Assembly: GCF_014117215.1 (NCBI RefSeq)
Contig: NZ_JACGXS010000006.1
Span: 1 to 64,000 of the forward strand
Source of the DNA: Stenotrophomonas tumulicola
GTDB taxonomy: Bacteria; Pseudomonadota; Gammaproteobacteria; Xanthomonadales; Xanthomonadaceae
Length of the DNA stretch: 64,000 nucleotides
Reading direction: 5' to 3'
Shown: in pieces, positions 31,504 to 40,592 of the stretch
How the letters are laid out: each line of letters starts with the position of its first letter
How positions within the stretch are numbered: position 1 is the stretch's first letter
Notes under the pieces: generated by a model
What the model was told of the DNA's origin: nothing
The model's input: only the letters and a program-made list of their open reading frames with translations
Databases searched by the model: none
Program-made: the position numbers and the translations under genes

Positions 31504-33309
31504 TCATTCATCCCCGTAGTAGCTGCCGAAGTACTTCACCGGCGACCACGCCGGAAGGATCGCAGGCAGCTGCGGCGACAGATGGCCGTAGTCCTGCGCG
31601 CCAAACACGACCTTGCCGTCCATGACCGTCAGAACGGAAGAGATGGATTCGATCTGATCTTCCGGCACGGCGAAGTAGTCCCTGTCGAGCACGGCGAAAT
31701 CTGCCAGGTTTCCCGGTGCGATCATGCCCAGCTCGGCTTCCGCATCCATGAACCACGTCGCCCCACGGGTGAACAGCGCCAGTGCTTCGATGCGGGAGAG
31801 CCTGTTGTCCTTGGCGAGGACCTCCGATCCGGACACAGATTTGCCCGATACCATCCAGCTTATGCCGACCCACGGGTTGAACGTGGCGGCCCGGAATGCG
31901 TCGGTGGTCATGGCCAGCGGGATGCCGCTATCCACGAGCGCGCGCAGGCGCGGTGTCTCCAGGGCTTTTTCGCGGCCATGGGTCTTGATGAAGCCATCGG
32001 CGTGCAACGCCATCTTGGCGTCCAGGGCGATACCGCCGCCCAGCTTTTTCACCCGAGCGATGTTTTCCGGACTGATGGTTTCGGCGTGTTCCAGGCTCCA
32101 TCGCAGGCCATCGAGCGGGACGGTTTCGTTGACCTTTTCCAGGCCGTCGAGAAAGGACGAGATGTTCTCGTCATAACTGGCGTGCATGCGGAAGGGGATG
32201 CGCCGCTGTACCAGCTTCATCACATCCTGCTCGACGAAGCGCCGCATCTTCCCGGGCTCGATGATGACCGCTGGACGGTCGAAGTTCTCATGATCATGCA
32301 CTTCCCCGCTCAGCACCTCCCCGGCGCCCCGATATTCATGGCCATGGGCCAAGCTGGGATGCAGGTTCTGCCCTGGACTTATCGGCGCGGTTTTCGTGAT
32401 GGCGTCAAGTTCCAGATCCACCATGTTCACCGGACCGCCGTCGCCGAGTTGCAGGTCCACGAAGGGCATGCGCACGTTCAGTCGGTTGTCCCGTGCCAGC
32501 ACGTCCACCCTGGCCTGGGCCTCGGGGTATGGCCACCTGCCGCCGTTGTCGATGATGGACGTCACGCCGAACCGGTTCAGTCCACGGACGCTGTAGACAA
32601 TCGAGTTCACCTGTTCGTCGAAGGTGGGCTGCGGCACCATGGCTTCCAATGCGAGGAACAGCCACGTGTAGCCGTGGACCACCCCGGTGGGATTGCCGCG
32701 ACCGTCCTTCTCGAATTCGATGTCCGGCAACGTCGGGAACCGGTCGGTACCCACGCCAAGTGCCTCCATCGCCTGCGGGTTCAAGAAAGCACGGTTATAG
32801 GCGTATTGCACGATCATGGGCCGGTTGGGCACGGCCTTGCGCAGTTCGGCCAGGGTGGGAAAGCGGTTCTCCTCGAACTGATAGGGGGACCAGCCGCCGA
32901 TCACCTTGACCCACTGCCCCTCCGGCGTGCGTTTGGCCTGCTCGCCGAGCATGGCCAACGCACGGCGCAACGTCGGCACGCCATCCCACCGGACGTTGTA
33001 GTTGTAGGCCAGGTCGTTGAGCACGTGCGTATGTGCATCGATGATGCCGGGGATCAGCCTGCGGCTGCGCGCATCAATCACCTTGGTCGTGGAATTCTTC
33101 AGCGAAAGAATGTCCGCATCAGAGCCAACGGAAAAGATGCGGCCACTCTTGACGGCCAACGCCGATGCTTCGGGTTGCGCGCGATTGCCGGTGAATATCC
33201 TGGCGTTGACGACGACCAGGTCAGCGCCGGCGTCCTCCTGCGCTGGTTGCGCATGGACCCCGGAGAGCGAGGAGATCGCAACAAGCGTAATGAGTATTTT
33301 CCTGATCAT
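31504..33309 (-). CDS. Exported amidohydrolase (YtcJ-like)
   Basis: This 601-residue protein has a signal peptide MIRKILITLVAISSLSGVHA, so it is exported. The metal-dependent amidohydrolase fold shows as DLVVVNARIFTGN, the metal-binding GIIDAHTHVLND near residue 85, HAETISPENI and a late aspartate in AMTTDAFRAA. It belongs to the YtcJ/N-substituted formamide deformylase group, which cleaves C-N bonds of amides. GAGGATAGG precedes the ATG. It lies downstream of an outer-membrane channel gene with a SMAG repeat between, suggesting a channel plus periplasmic hydrolase pair. Confidence 0.88.
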   Translation of the reverse strand: MIRKILITLVAISSLSGVHAQPAQEDAGADLVVVNARIFTGNRAQPEASALAVKSGRIFSVGSDADILSLKNSTTKVIDARSRRLIPGIIDAHTHVLNDLAYNYNVRWDGVPTLRRALAMLGEQAKRTPEGQWVKVIGGWSPYQFEENRFPTLAELRKAVPNRPMIVQYAYNRAFLNPQAMEALGVGTDRFPTLPDIEFEKDGRGNPTGVVHGYTWLFLALEAMVPQPTFDEQVNSIVYSVRGLNRFGVTSIIDNGGRWPYPEAQARVDVLARDNRLNVRMPFVDLQLGDGGPVNMVDLELDAITKTAPISPGQNLHPSLAHGHEYRGAGEVLSGEVHDHENFDRPAVIIEPGKMRRFVEQDVMKLVQRRIPFRMHASYDENISSFLDGLEKVNETVPLDGLRWSLEHAETISPENIARVKKLGGGIALDAKMALHADGFIKTHGREKALETPRLRALVDSGIPLAMTTDAFRAATFNPWVGISWMVSGKSVSGSEVLAKDNRLSRIEALALFTRGATWFMDAEAELGMIAPGNLADFAVLDRDYFAVPEDQIESISSVLTVMDGKVVFGAQDYGHLSPQLPAILPAWSPVKYFGSYYGDE

Positions 33310-33335
33310 CCTATCCTCGACGGGGCTGTCGCCCC

Positions 33336-33395
33336 CGGTAAAGCGGGTCCATGACCCGCTGTTTCTGGCGGTGACGGGCATGGCCCGTCACTACC
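33336..33395 (-). repeat. SMAG dimer
   Basis: A GGTAAAGCGGGTCCATGACCCGC unit and an inverted GGTAGTGACGGGCCATGCCC unit lie between the amidohydrolase and porin genes. Confidence 0.85.
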
Positions 33396-33400
33396 GAAGG

Positions 33401-34915
33401 TCAGAACCTGAAGGTTGCCTGGGCGCCGGCCATCCTGATGGTGCGCGCGGATCCGGTGTCACGAATGAACGAGCCGGGATCAAACGCACTGAGCGACGCG
33501 GTCAGGTTCAGCTCTGGTGTTACCTGCCAGCTCGTGGCCAGTTCGACCTGCTTGCCAATGAAGCGCGCGTCGCTTTCCCGGCCGCTGCGCACCAGCAATC
33601 CGGGGATGGCGTAGATTCCGTCGGCAGTACTCTGGCGCCAGTAGGCCACCCCGGTCAGCGACACCGCGACATCCTTGTGTGGATACACCGAGATCGAGGG
33701 ACGCAGGTGAATGAGGTTGCGCGGGCCGATCGGCGATAGCGCTCCAAAATATTTCCCGTTCGGGAAAAGCGAGTTCAGCGTTCCCAGCTTCGGATCGTCT
33801 GGATCGCGGTCACCCGAGACGACATCAGCGGTGAGGGCGACCTCCGGTCGCAGCGGCCTGTTGCGGAAGCGATACCCCATCTCCGCTCCCGCTCCCCACG
33901 CCGCTGAGCGATGACCTGCAAATGTACCGAGCTGGATCGCCGCCTCGGCGTTCCAGTGCCAGGCGCCGTCGTCACCGAAGAGCCTGGAACCGAGGGTGTG
34001 CGCCAGTTGCTTGCCCGCGCCCTGGTCGAAGACCGCATTTCGGTCTCGCAGGCCGATGTAGTAGACATCGAAGCCGTTCAGATGCTTCGCATCGAACCAT
34101 TGCGTGGCATAAAGCCCCCAGACTGCTTTATTGCGCGAGCGCCGGTCGTTGAACCCACCGGTTTTCGTGTCGACCGGCTGGAGGTAGAAGCCGGTCAACT
34201 GATGTACCTCGCCGGTGAGGATCGCCTCCACGCCGTCAAAGGGCAGCGGAACGCCGGTTCCATACCGCCTGTCGATGAAGCGCCCCGATCCAAACGAAAC
34301 CAGCTTCCGTCCTGCCGACAGCTGGAGCGAGGCGTCACCCGGCACCGCAAGCTCGACATCGACAAATGCCTGCAGCATGTCGATGCCCGTCGAGTCTGCC
34401 GGCCCCTTGGTGCGGTCTGTCCCTGATATCGCCGACAGGATCGGCTGGGCAAACACCCGGACCTTGCCGACATGAAGATCAGCGTAGGGCATCAGCCGGT
34501 TCCAGACGTAGCTGTCGTCCTGCGCTGCGCCCCAGTTCACGTTCTCATAGCTTTCGTAGCGTGATCGTGCCTCGACGCCGGTGGTGAGATAGATCGTGCC
34601 GTCGTCGCTGAGGGGAATGTATTTGAATCGCTCCGTCCACCGCCCCTTGCGGTTTTCCGGATCGGCGAACGCGGTCCAGTCTTCGGAATAGCGCTCGATC
34701 GTCAGCGTCGGGGCGCGCTCCAGATTGGTCGATACCTGCGCGCTGGCCGCGAAGGGCGTGGCCGCGGCAATGGACATCAACCACCCTCTGGCGTTCGCCA
34801 GCCGCGCAGCGGTGCGTCGACTGCCGGCGCGGCGCGGTAGACGCCGCGACGTGCTCCCGACCCGATCAGGAACGATGGCGAGCATCACCGTGCTGGGCCT
34901 GTCCTTGCCATCCAT
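33401..34915 (-). CDS. Alginate_exp-family outer-membrane channel
   Basis: This protein of about 504 residues resembles AlgE-like (alginate export, PF13372) beta-barrels: RWTERFKYIPLSDDGTIYLT and EARSRYESYENVNWG near the mature N-terminus, and a final strand MAGAQATFRF with terminal phenylalanine. The start is uncertain: ATG at 34915, 34885 or 34777, the last having AGAGGG upstream but a poor signal peptide. The region before MSIAAATPFAASAQ is arginine-rich and could form the positively charged part of a long signal peptide. It probably works with the downstream exported amidohydrolase. The remnant hydrolase ends 5 bp upstream. Confidence 0.8.
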   Translation of the reverse strand: MDGKDRPSTVMLAIVPDRVGSTSRRLPRRAGSRRTAARLANARGWLMSIAAATPFAASAQVSTNLERAPTLTIERYSEDWTAFADPENRKGRWTERFKYIPLSDDGTIYLTTGVEARSRYESYENVNWGAAQDDSYVWNRLMPYADLHVGKVRVFAQPILSAISGTDRTKGPADSTGIDMLQAFVDVELAVPGDASLQLSAGRKLVSFGSGRFIDRRYGTGVPLPFDGVEAILTGEVHQLTGFYLQPVDTKTGGFNDRRSRNKAVWGLYATQWFDAKHLNGFDVYYIGLRDRNAVFDQGAGKQLAHTLGSRLFGDDGAWHWNAEAAIQLGTFAGHRSAAWGAGAEMGYRFRNRPLRPEVALTADVVSGDRDPDDPKLGTLNSLFPNGKYFGALSPIGPRNLIHLRPSISVYPHKDVAVSLTGVAYWRQSTADGIYAIPGLLVRSGRESDARFIGKQVELATSWQVTPELNLTASLSAFDPGSFIRDTGSARTIRMAGAQATFRF

Positions 34916-34920
34916 CCCGG

Positions 34921-35025
34921 TCAGCCCGCCTTGCTGCCGACGGCAATACCGGGCAGCTGCTGCTCGCCACGATATGCGATGCCGCCGAGACAAAGGAGCC
35001 CATCAAGGCCATTGCGGAACGTCAT
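34921..35025 (-). pseudogene. In-frame internally deleted YcaC-type hydrolase remnant
   Basis: A 34-codon open frame joins the hydrolase N-terminus MTFRNGLDGLL to a C-terminus GGIAYRGEQQLPGIAVGSKAG. These correspond to MTFRNGLDSLL and GVAYLWEQQLLNTPVAGNAG of the intact gene at 25832, so about 180 codons have been lost without a frameshift. The leader sequence GTCATGGATACATCCTT on the plus strand is also shared with the intact gene. No catalytic residue remains. It lies beside operator copy D, opposite a LysR gene. Confidence 0.85.
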
Positions 35026-35111
35026 GGATACATCCTTTGCTGTCGTCCAGGTGGGTGTGCAGGCATGCGTCATCGGTGCATTGCATCGGCGCAAACCTTG
35101 TCATTCCTGTC

Positions 35112-35200
35112 GGGGACGCGGTAGTACCCTTTCGCGTCGAACTGTGTCGCGGGAACTGGAACGGAGCGTGGACATTTTCCGTGCCACTCTGTGGTGGGAA
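35112..35200. promoter_or_regulatory. Shared tandem operator element, copy D
   Basis: GGTAGT at 35120, CTGTG at 35142 and CTGTG at 35189 (22 and 47 bp). GACGCG/CGCGTC arms flank the GTAGTACCCTTT core, as in copy B but shorter. TTTC precedes each CTGTG block. It lies 96 bp before the TTG start of the LysR gene and 95 bp from the hydrolase remnant start. Confidence 0.8.
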
Positions 35201-35215
35201 ACCGGGAGCGCGACC

Positions 35216-36115
35216 TTGGACATCGAAGAGCTGAGGACATTCGTGGAAGTGGTTCATGCAGGCGGCATTTCCCCTGCCGCACACCGGCTTGGCGTGTCCA
35301 AGTCGATCGTCAGCCGACGGCTCGCCCGCCTCGAGGCGGAGCTTGGCGTCCAACTGTTTGCGCGCACCACCCGTGGCGCCTCCCTTACCGAAGCCGGGGC
35401 CGCGTTTCGGGAACATGCCGCCAAGGCCTGCGCCGAGATCGACGTCGCCAGGGAAATGATCCTGCCTGCCGATGACCTCCGCGGACGGTTACGAATCGCC
35501 GCGCCGCTGTCCTTCGGCCCGACCCACTTCGCCCCCGTGCTGGCGAGAATGGCGCAACGCCATCCCCGGCTCAGCATCCATGCCAGCTACAGCGATCGTT
35601 TCGTCGATCTCATCGCGGAGGGTTTCGATTGTGCGATCCGGGTCGGCTACCTGCAGAAGCCCAACCTGCTCGCAAGACGCGTCGGCCCGATCCACGGCAA
35701 GCTCGTCGCAAGTCCGGGCTACATCGCGGCGCATGGATCCCCTGAAACACCGCAGGACATCCTTGCCCATGAGGCCCTGATGAAGGGAACGGAAACCTGG
35801 CAGTTCATGGATGGCAAGGAGATCATCAGCGTGAATCCGCACGGGCGCTTCAAGGCGGACGATGCCAGCGCCCTCGCCTCCGCCGCAGTGGCGGGACTCG
35901 GCATCGCCTGGCTACCGGACGGCGTTACCGACGAGCATGTGGCCTCTGGCGCGCTTGTTCCGCTCATGACGCGTTATCCGCTGCCTCCGGCCGGCATCTA
36001 TGTCGTTCGCCCACCGAGCCCGCACCCCGCACGGAAGGTATGGGCGCTCACCGAGCTGCTGATCGAGTGTTTCGAACAGGCGCCGGAGCTGGCGAAGATG
36101 CTTGCCAAGGCGTGA
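35216..36115 (+). CDS. LysR-family regulator, CrgA-like (paralogue 2 of 3)
   Basis: This 299-residue LysR protein (LDIEELRTFVEVVHAGGISP, then LGVSKSIVSRRLARLEAELG) is closely similar to the proteins at 30602 and 42550 along its whole length, including SYSDRFVDLIAEGFDCAIRV. TTG is taken as start from the conserved TTGGACATCGA and the GGGAGCG upstream. It faces a hydrolase remnant and not a working target gene, so its original local target may be lost. The next leftward genes (porin, amidohydrolase) could now be under its control. Confidence 0.88.
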   Translation: MDIEELRTFVEVVHAGGISPAAHRLGVSKSIVSRRLARLEAELGVQLFARTTRGASLTEAGAAFREHAAKACAEIDVAREMILPADDLRGRLRIAAPLSFGPTHFAPVLARMAQRHPRLSIHASYSDRFVDLIAEGFDCAIRVGYLQKPNLLARRVGPIHGKLVASPGYIAAHGSPETPQDILAHEALMKGTETWQFMDGKEIISVNPHGRFKADDASALASAAVAGLGIAWLPDGVTDEHVASGALVPLMTRYPLPPAGIYVVRPPSPHPARKVWALTELLIECFEQAPELAKMLAKA

Positions 36116-36400
36116 GCGGCCGTCGGGCGGAACGCCGAGAACGCCGGCGACCTGCCCGAGCAGAACGTCCTGAACTTGCATGGCTGGCGCCACCTCGTTC
36201 GTGATGGCCTGAGCCCCGACCTCGCACGCGAGGCAGCGCATGAAGGCCAGGAGCGCCGACTTGCTCAGCGCATACACCGTCAAGCCCGGGAACAGGATGC
36301 GCTCGGCCATCGACGAGCCGATGGTGATGATGCGCCCCCGTGCTCGAAATACGGAATGGCCGCCTGCGACGCCAATACGACCACCCGCACATTCTCGTCC
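36116..36400 (-). pseudogene. SDR gene fragment with frameshift
   Basis: Minus-strand translation gives DENVRVVVLASQAAIPYFEH, then after a one-base shift IITIGSSMAERILFPGLTVY and ALSKSALLAFMRCLACEVGA. This is the catalytic middle of an SDR, with serine and Tyr-Lys (YALSK) present. The N-terminal Rossmann part and the C-terminal DGG end are missing. It directly follows the stop of the intact SDR at 36406, consistent with partial duplication or recombination between SDR genes. Confidence 0.8.
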
Positions 36401-36405
36401 CGGAA

Positions 36406-37296
36406 TCAGGCGTTGTAGCCGCCATCCGCTGTGACAATGGAACCGGTCATGAAGCTCGAAGCGGAGCTCGCCAAAAAGGCAACGACTGCTGCGATGTCGG
36501 TCGGCTGGCCGTAGCGGCCCAACGACGTCAGCTGTCGGTTCTTGAGGGACAGTTCGCTGCCGTCATCAGGGTTCAGATCGGTGTTGACAGGTCCTGGCTG
36601 CACCAAGTTGACAGTGATCCCTTGAGGCCCCAATTCGCGGGCGAGATGACGCGTCAATCCAAGCAGGGCGGACTTGGTCGCTGCGTATGCCGTAATGCCA
36701 GGGAACGGTCCACGCTCGGCTGCATTTGAACCCGTGGTGATAATGCGGCTGCCCTGGCCCAGGTGAGGCAGCGCCGCCTGGGTAGCCAGCATCGCGGCAC
36801 GAACGTTCACAGCCAGAAGCTTATCGACGTCAGCAAGCGACATGTCGGCAAACGTCCCGAAGTACGCATTTCCGACGTTGTTGACGAGAATATCGAGGCC
36901 GCCGAACTTGCCGACGGTTTCCTCGATCGACCGTGTCACGGCTGCAGGGTCTCCGCTGTCGGCTTGGATAGCGAGGCCACGCCCACCTTTCGCTTCGATC
37001 GCTTGAACAACTTCAGCCGCACGATCGGTCGAATTCAAGTAAGTGATGGCAACATCGGCGCCCCTATCCGCAAGCGCGAGAGCGATCGCTGCACCAATGC
37101 CACGAGATGCGCCGGTGACCAGGGCACGCTTTCCACGCAGGTCGTCACCCTGGGCACCTCGCTTTTGTGGCTGTGGTCCGGATGCCGTTGCGGAAAAAGC
37201 CGGGCCGGCGAATGCGGCTACGCCGGCAGTAACTGCGCCAAGCATGACGCTCCGCCTGGTCGCCTGGATTTCGTTATCGTCGTAGTCGCGATGCAT
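36406..37296 (-). CDS. SDR-family oxidoreductase with Tat signal peptide
   Basis: This 296-residue SDR is unusual in carrying a twin-arginine leader: MHRDYDDNEIQATRRSVMLG with Arg14-Arg15, a hydrophobic AVTAGVAAFAGPAFSA and a likely cleavage after SA. The enzyme body has TGASRGIGAAIALALA, NNVGNAYFG, a serine in TTGSNA and YAATKSA, and ends ADGGYNA. Tat export would carry it folded with its nucleotide to the periplasm. GGAG lies 8 nt before the ATG. It is divergent from the AraC-type gene at 37704. The substrate is unknown. Confidence 0.88.
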   Translation of the reverse strand: MHRDYDDNEIQATRRSVMLGAVTAGVAAFAGPAFSATASGPQPQKRGAQGDDLRGKRALVTGASRGIGAAIALALADRGADVAITYLNSTDRAAEVVQAIEAKGGRGLAIQADSGDPAAVTRSIEETVGKFGGLDILVNNVGNAYFGTFADMSLADVDKLLAVNVRAAMLATQAALPHLGQGSRIITTGSNAAERGPFPGITAYAATKSALLGLTRHLARELGPQGITVNLVQPGPVNTDLNPDDGSELSLKNRQLTSLGRYGQPTDIAAVVAFLASSASSFMTGSIVTADGGYNA

Positions 37297-37338
37297 GTTG
37301 TGCTCCAGAAATATTTGCCTCGTTGGGCATGGTTGATG

Positions 37339-37357
37339 ATGGATTTCGCGAATCCAT
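37339..37357. promoter_or_regulatory. Inverted repeat upstream of the Tat-SDR gene
   Basis: Perfect 7-bp arms ATGGATT and AATCCAT with a 5-bp TCGCG centre, 43 bp upstream of the SDR start codon. A candidate operator for the divergent AraC-type regulator or another factor. Confidence 0.45.
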
Positions 37358-37377
37358 TGCGTGGGCCTGCCTGGCAC

Positions 37378-37703
37378 GCGCCGGTCGGCTCCGTCGCAAG
37401 ATTATTAGGGCCGACTTCAGCCGCCGGCTATGCGGTTCCAATCAGCGATTGATGCACTTCTCTCAACGCGATCAAGGCACCGCCAACGGGTGCTTACCGC
37501 CTGCAGGTCGATTGCCATCATCGAGGCCTGGTTGAGATGATCGAGCGCGCCCCTGATAGAATCTGCATAGCACTCAATGCTATTCAGCGGTGAACTCGAA
37601 GGGGCATCAGAGAGGCTGCCCACGCACCAACCCATCCGGTTGAACAAGGTGCGTGGCTGCGGTTTCGAGACTGACTACTCAATTCAGGTAGGACACCAAT
37701 CCC
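37378..37703. other. Divergent intergenic region between Tat-SDR and AraC-type genes
   Basis: No gene is seen in these 326 bases. Besides the two inverted repeats (37339-37357 just outside its left end, and 37567-37583), only ordinary sequence was noticed. Confidence 0.5.
37567..37583. promoter_or_regulatory. Inverted repeat upstream of the AraC-type gene
   Basis: Perfect 6-bp arms ATAGCA and TGCTAT with a CTCAA centre, about 120 bp upstream of the regulator start. Candidate operator; the binding protein is unknown. Confidence 0.4.
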
Positions 37704-38621
37704 ATGATGAAACCAGAATTTTCCGACCTACTGAATGTCATGGAGCGACATGCGAGGTATGACTATGTGACGCCGATCGACGGATTGAAGGTTGGAAGAG
37801 CGGATCAACCCTCCGAAGTCGGGCACTCCATCTATCAGCCTTCATTCGGGCTGGTCGGAAGAGGCGTGAAGGAGATGATGATCGCCGAAACTCCGTTTCG
37901 GTACGCGGCCGGAGAATCCCTTTTATGCGCGGCCGACGTTCCCGTCACATCGCAGGTCACCGAAGCTAGCCGGTCTGCCCCTTATCTGGCGATCCATCTA
38001 GACATTGATCCGGCGGTCGTCGCCGACCTGCTGCGTGAGCAGTCCGGCCTGCGCCCGAAAACCGGCGACACCGCCATGGCACGAAAATACATTCTCGACC
38101 CCGACCTCTACGACCCTCTTATTCGGTTGGTGTCATTGCTGGAGCAGCCACGCGACATCCCGGTCATGGCTCCGCTGATCCGGCGTGAAATTACCTGGAA
38201 ACTGTTGCACACCCAACATGGACCGTTGCTCAGCCAGCTTGCGTTTGCCAATGGACACGCAACGAGGGTCGGTCGAGCAACCACCTGGATCAGAGAGAAT
38301 TACGCCGGGACGCTGAACATCCCCCACCTCGCCTCCCTGGCGAATATGAGCGTCCCCAGCTTTCACCGGCATTTCAAGGCGGTGACGTCGATGTCGCCGC
38401 TCCAATTCCAGAAACGAGTGCGGTTGCAGGAAGCGCGTCGTGGCCTGTCGAGTGCCAGCACCATTTCGGCCGTAGCTTACGAAGTCGGCTATGAGAGCCT
38501 ATCGCAGTTCAATCGCGACTATCGCCGTCTTTTCGATCTGACACCCAGTGATGATGCTGCGACGCTGCGCGCCACGCTCAGCCACGATCCCGGGCCGATG
38601 GGTCAATCCGCCTTGGCCTGA
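37704..38621 (+). CDS. AraC-family regulator with AraC_N domain
   Basis: This 305-residue regulator has the PF06719-type N-terminal domain (residues about 20-175, SEVGHSIYQPSFGLVGRGVK) and a C-terminal AraC double helix-turn-helix (residues about 195-290, LASLANMSVPSFHRHFKAVT and VAYEVGYESLSQFNRDYRRL). Members often regulate adjacent alcohol or aldehyde dehydrogenases. It is divergent from the Tat-SDR gene, its most probable target. Two consecutive ATG codons mark the start at 37704 and 37707. Confidence 0.9.
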   Translation: MMKPEFSDLLNVMERHARYDYVTPIDGLKVGRADQPSEVGHSIYQPSFGLVGRGVKEMMIAETPFRYAAGESLLCAADVPVTSQVTEASRSAPYLAIHLDIDPAVVADLLREQSGLRPKTGDTAMARKYILDPDLYDPLIRLVSLLEQPRDIPVMAPLIRREITWKLLHTQHGPLLSQLAFANGHATRVGRATTWIRENYAGTLNIPHLASLANMSVPSFHRHFKAVTSMSPLQFQKRVRLQEARRGLSSASTISAVAYEVGYESLSQFNRDYRRLFDLTPSDDAATLRATLSHDPGPMGQSALA

Positions 38622-38882
38622 AGCTTCTCCAAAGCGCCTTCATCTGCAGGTGAGCCGCGTCGAAGCCAGCGCGTGATAACGGCGTGCGCGCCATTGGAGG
38701 TTGAAATGATGGTGAGCCGAAAGCACAAGCTCGCAGAGATCCCGCTGCTCGCTTCAATCCTACCGGACAGCCCCCCTCCGTCACGCCCCTATAGGGACAT
38801 TTAATGCCCTTAAAGATTCTTATTGGAACATTTCCAACGCGGAGCGCAAAGGCGGAGTTTGCTCCAAGCTCGGAGGCGTAAC

Positions 38883-39716
38883 TCATATCTGCAGCCCACG
38901 AAGCAGATCTTCGAGTCTCCGCTCGCCGTCCTTCGTCTGAGCGCCGATCTCGAGTCCACCCCGAATAAGGCTTGCGGCGGCGGGACGTTGGAAGAGTTCG
39001 ACCCACGCATCATGTTCGCGAAGAAAGCCGTCCCTCAAGTCTTCCGGGGGCAAAGCCTTCTTTGCCGCAGCAATCACGCCTTCCGGCAATGCGGCGATGT
39101 TGTTCGCCAAGTCGTCAACGAAGCCATTAAGTTCAGTCTCCGGCAACACCCTGTTGATCCAACCGTAGCGTTCCGCCGTCGCAGCGTCGAAAAGATCGGC
39201 GCCGAGGACCACTTCCAGAACACGTCCGCGTGGCATTCGGCTGGATAGATACTGGGTGGCGCCACCTCCCGGCGTGATGCCCATCAATGCCTCGCATTGG
39301 GCCAGCCACGCCCGACCTTCGGCTGCGAACACCATGTCGGCGGCGGCGACGAACTCCGCACCGCCACCACGTGCGAACCCGGCGAGCTTGACAATCGTCA
39401 CCTGCGGTTGTTCACGCAGGAGTTCGCCGAATGCCTGGAACGGGTTGAGACCTTCGGGTGCATCACGGGCAACCTCGTTGAAGGCATGCGGCTCATCGAT
39501 CAGTTTCATGTCGACATGCGCGATGAAGAACTCCGGATCTGCGCTTTGAAAGACGATCACGCGAACGGATGGATCATCGCGGACTGATAGAAGATAGCGA
39601 CGAATCTCGCCCATCAAGGGTACGTCAAGGACATTAACTGGCGGATTGTCTATCGTTATTCTGGCGACGCCGCGTTCCTGGGAAATATGAAGTCGGGTGA
39701 AGTTCTTGCCTGTCAT
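38883..39716 (-). CDS. Enoyl-CoA hydratase/isomerase-family protein
   Basis: This 277-residue crotonase-fold protein has VRVIVFQSADPEFFIAHVDM (first oxyanion strand), FARGGGAEFVAAADMVFAAE (second oxyanion-hole glycines) and MGITPGGGATQYLSSRM. It should act on a CoA thioester by hydration, isomerisation or hydrolysis, but the specificity-determining acids are not clear. It starts at MTGKNF or 5 codons earlier at 39731. It stands beside a RidA gene on the same strand. The 260 bases between it and the AraC-type gene show no gene. Confidence 0.88.
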   Translation of the reverse strand: MTGKNFTRLHISQERGVARITIDNPPVNVLDVPLMGEIRRYLLSVRDDPSVRVIVFQSADPEFFIAHVDMKLIDEPHAFNEVARDAPEGLNPFQAFGELLREQPQVTIVKLAGFARGGGAEFVAAADMVFAAEGRAWLAQCEALMGITPGGGATQYLSSRMPRGRVLEVVLGADLFDAATAERYGWINRVLPETELNGFVDDLANNIAALPEGVIAAAKKALPPEDLRDGFLREHDAWVELFQRPAAASLIRGGLEIGAQTKDGERRLEDLLRGLQI

Positions 39717-39818
39717 GTTCAATCTTTCCATTTAATTGATTAGCCATGCGCCGTGCAAACCCATCGCGATCAACGCGGAGCCAACATTGCGCGTCGTGGC
39801 GTGGTCGTTTCGACGCAC

Positions 39819-40220
39819 TCAATGGATGATCGCGGTGACGCGGATCTCGAAGCGCATCGTCGGCAGGCCCAAGGCCTCAACCCCCAACTGCGTCCAGATC
39901 GGCGCGTGGTTGGGCATGTACTGGCGATACAGCTTGACGATCGTGTCGTTGACGACCGGGGGAAAGCCGCCGACATGGTAGGTATTGATGTGAATGACGT
40001 GATCCCACGTCGCCCCGGCACTCGCCAGAACGAGTGCGACATTGCCGAATGCGGCGGCAATCTCGTCCTCGATCGCTATTGGGATTTGCAGGTCATCGTT
40101 CCAGCCACCCTGGCCGGATGTCTCTACCCGGTTCCCGGTCTTGACGGCGGTCGAAAAATGCAGGGTTCGCCGAAAAGTCTCACCAAACCCCGGGGTGATG
40201 ATGAACTCGGGTGTTTCCAT
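39819..40220 (-). CDS. RidA/YjgF family protein
   Basis: This 133-residue protein has the chorismate-mutase-like Rid fold: GNRVETSGQGGWNDDLQIP, IALVLASAG-type helix (VALVLASAGATWDHVIHINT) and the C-terminal FEIRVTAII that carries the conserved arginine of deaminase-active RidA proteins. RidA hydrolyses reactive enamine/imine intermediates and can act as a chaperone after chlorination. It may form an operon with the enoyl-CoA hydratase gene that follows at about 100 bp. Confidence 0.88.
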   Translation of the reverse strand: METPEFIITPGFGETFRRTLHFSTAVKTGNRVETSGQGGWNDDLQIPIAIEDEIAAAFGNVALVLASAGATWDHVIHINTYHVGGFPPVVNDTIVKLYRQYMPNHAPIWTQLGVEALGLPTMRFEIRVTAIIH

Positions 40221-40592
40221 TGTGTTTCTCCAGGAGGAAAATTCAGCGCTTCAATAAGACTTGCAATCGCAATTCGCCGATTTGGGGACGCAACCCGCGC
40301 CCCCTCTGATGCCGTTGGCTCGGCTTCTCAGGCAACAGGATGAGCTCCGCATTGTCGGCCTCTGGCATTTCCATCCTTAAGCGCTGCCGGCGATGATCTG
40401 CCCGTTCATGCCTGCATGGCTCCATTTCGACAGCGCGTTTGCAAAATGATGGGGCTTGGCGTCTGATTGGACAGGTAATGACATGAAAATCCCGAGCATT
40501 CCATGCCTTGCGCCACTCAGCGTTCAAAGCTGATAAGGAAGCAGGATACTCATGAAATGCCCGGGGCAATTCAGCCATGTATTGCGCTCAGC
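40221..40592. other. Gene-free stretch upstream of the RidA gene
   Basis: No supported gene is seen in these 372 bases between the RidA and exported alpha/beta hydrolase genes. A 111-codon minus-strand frame (40243-40578) has no recognisable domain and looks spurious. AT-rich segments (near 40440-40560) could hold the RidA promoter. Confidence 0.4.
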
